5,098 nucleotides of DNA from Cyclobacteriaceae bacterium (GTDB lineage: Bacteria > Bacteroidota > Bacteroidia > Cytophagales > Cyclobacteriaceae): contig VFKK01000293.1 of NCBI GenBank assembly GCA_009885605.1, forward strand, positions 1-5,098. The letters run 5' to 3'. The translations under genes and the position numbers were made by a program. The notes beneath the pieces were generated by a model, which did no database searches, was not told the DNA's origin, and saw only the letters and a list, made by a program, of their open reading frames with translations. Every line of letters starts with the position of its first letter. Positions within the stretch are counted from its first letter, which is position 1. Shown in pieces: positions 5,056 to 5,098 of the stretch.

Positions 5056-5098
5056 ACTCCGTGTGACTCTGTGATACTTCCGTGCAACTCTGCGTAAA
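5056..5098. repeat. Degenerate 10-12 bp tandem repeat, ACTCYGYG type
   Basis: Four successive units begin at 5056, 5066, 5076 and 5087: ACTCCGTGTG, ACTCTGTGAT, ACTTCCGTGCA and ACTCTGCGTAAA. The shared core is ACTC-Y-G-Y-G. The array reaches the window edge and probably continues. It is unlike the 14-bp repeats on the other side of the insertion sequence. I see no open reading frame or promoter in it. Confidence 0.6.

Overview
The window looks like an ordinary chromosomal stretch from a member of the Bacteroidota, probably a Cytophagales/Cyclobacteriaceae-like bacterium. That placement is an inference. It rests on the DPP-IV-type exported peptidase, the Bacteroidota-like variant of the Ddl N-terminal motif (GGFTGE), host genes with A-rich leaders lacking Shine-Dalgarno sites, and degenerate short-period intergenic repeats. 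Nothing in the sequence gives a species.

Layout: (1) Bases 1-154 are non-coding. They hold a 10-bp inverted repeat and a rho-independent terminator. (2) Bases 155-2341, minus strand, encode a complete 728-aa exported S9-family dipeptidyl peptidase with an intact Ser/Asp/His triad. (3) Bases 2342-2549 are a divergent intergenic region carrying the leaders of both neighbours. (4) Bases 2550-3536, plus strand, encode a complete 328-aa D-alanine--D-alanine ligase. (5) Bases 3531-3586 carry four 14-bp tandem repeat units, three good and one poor, starting at the ddl stop codon. (6) Bases 3587-5011 are a complete, apparently intact IS3-family insertion sequence of about 1425 bp. It has 25-bp imperfect terminal inverted repeats, orfA (HTH plus leucine zipper) and orfB (DDE integrase), and an A9 slippery site placed exactly for -1 frameshifting to an OrfAB transposase of about 418 aa. 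(7) Bases 5012-5098 are non-coding and made mostly of two other degenerate short repeat families.

The peptidase and the ligase are divergent and have no obvious functional link. The ligase makes the D-Ala-D-Ala unit of peptidoglycan in the cytoplasm; the peptidase trims proline-containing peptides outside the inner membrane. The insertion sequence lies in the same direction as ddl, about 50 bp after its stop codon, with no terminator between, so ddl read-through could enter it. I found no new defence, toxin, RNA or biosynthetic system. The points worth a second look are in and around the insertion sequence: the frameshift window, a long hairpin built across the transposase stop codon, internally palindromic termini, and an insertion exactly at a tandem-repeat boundary without a matching target duplication.
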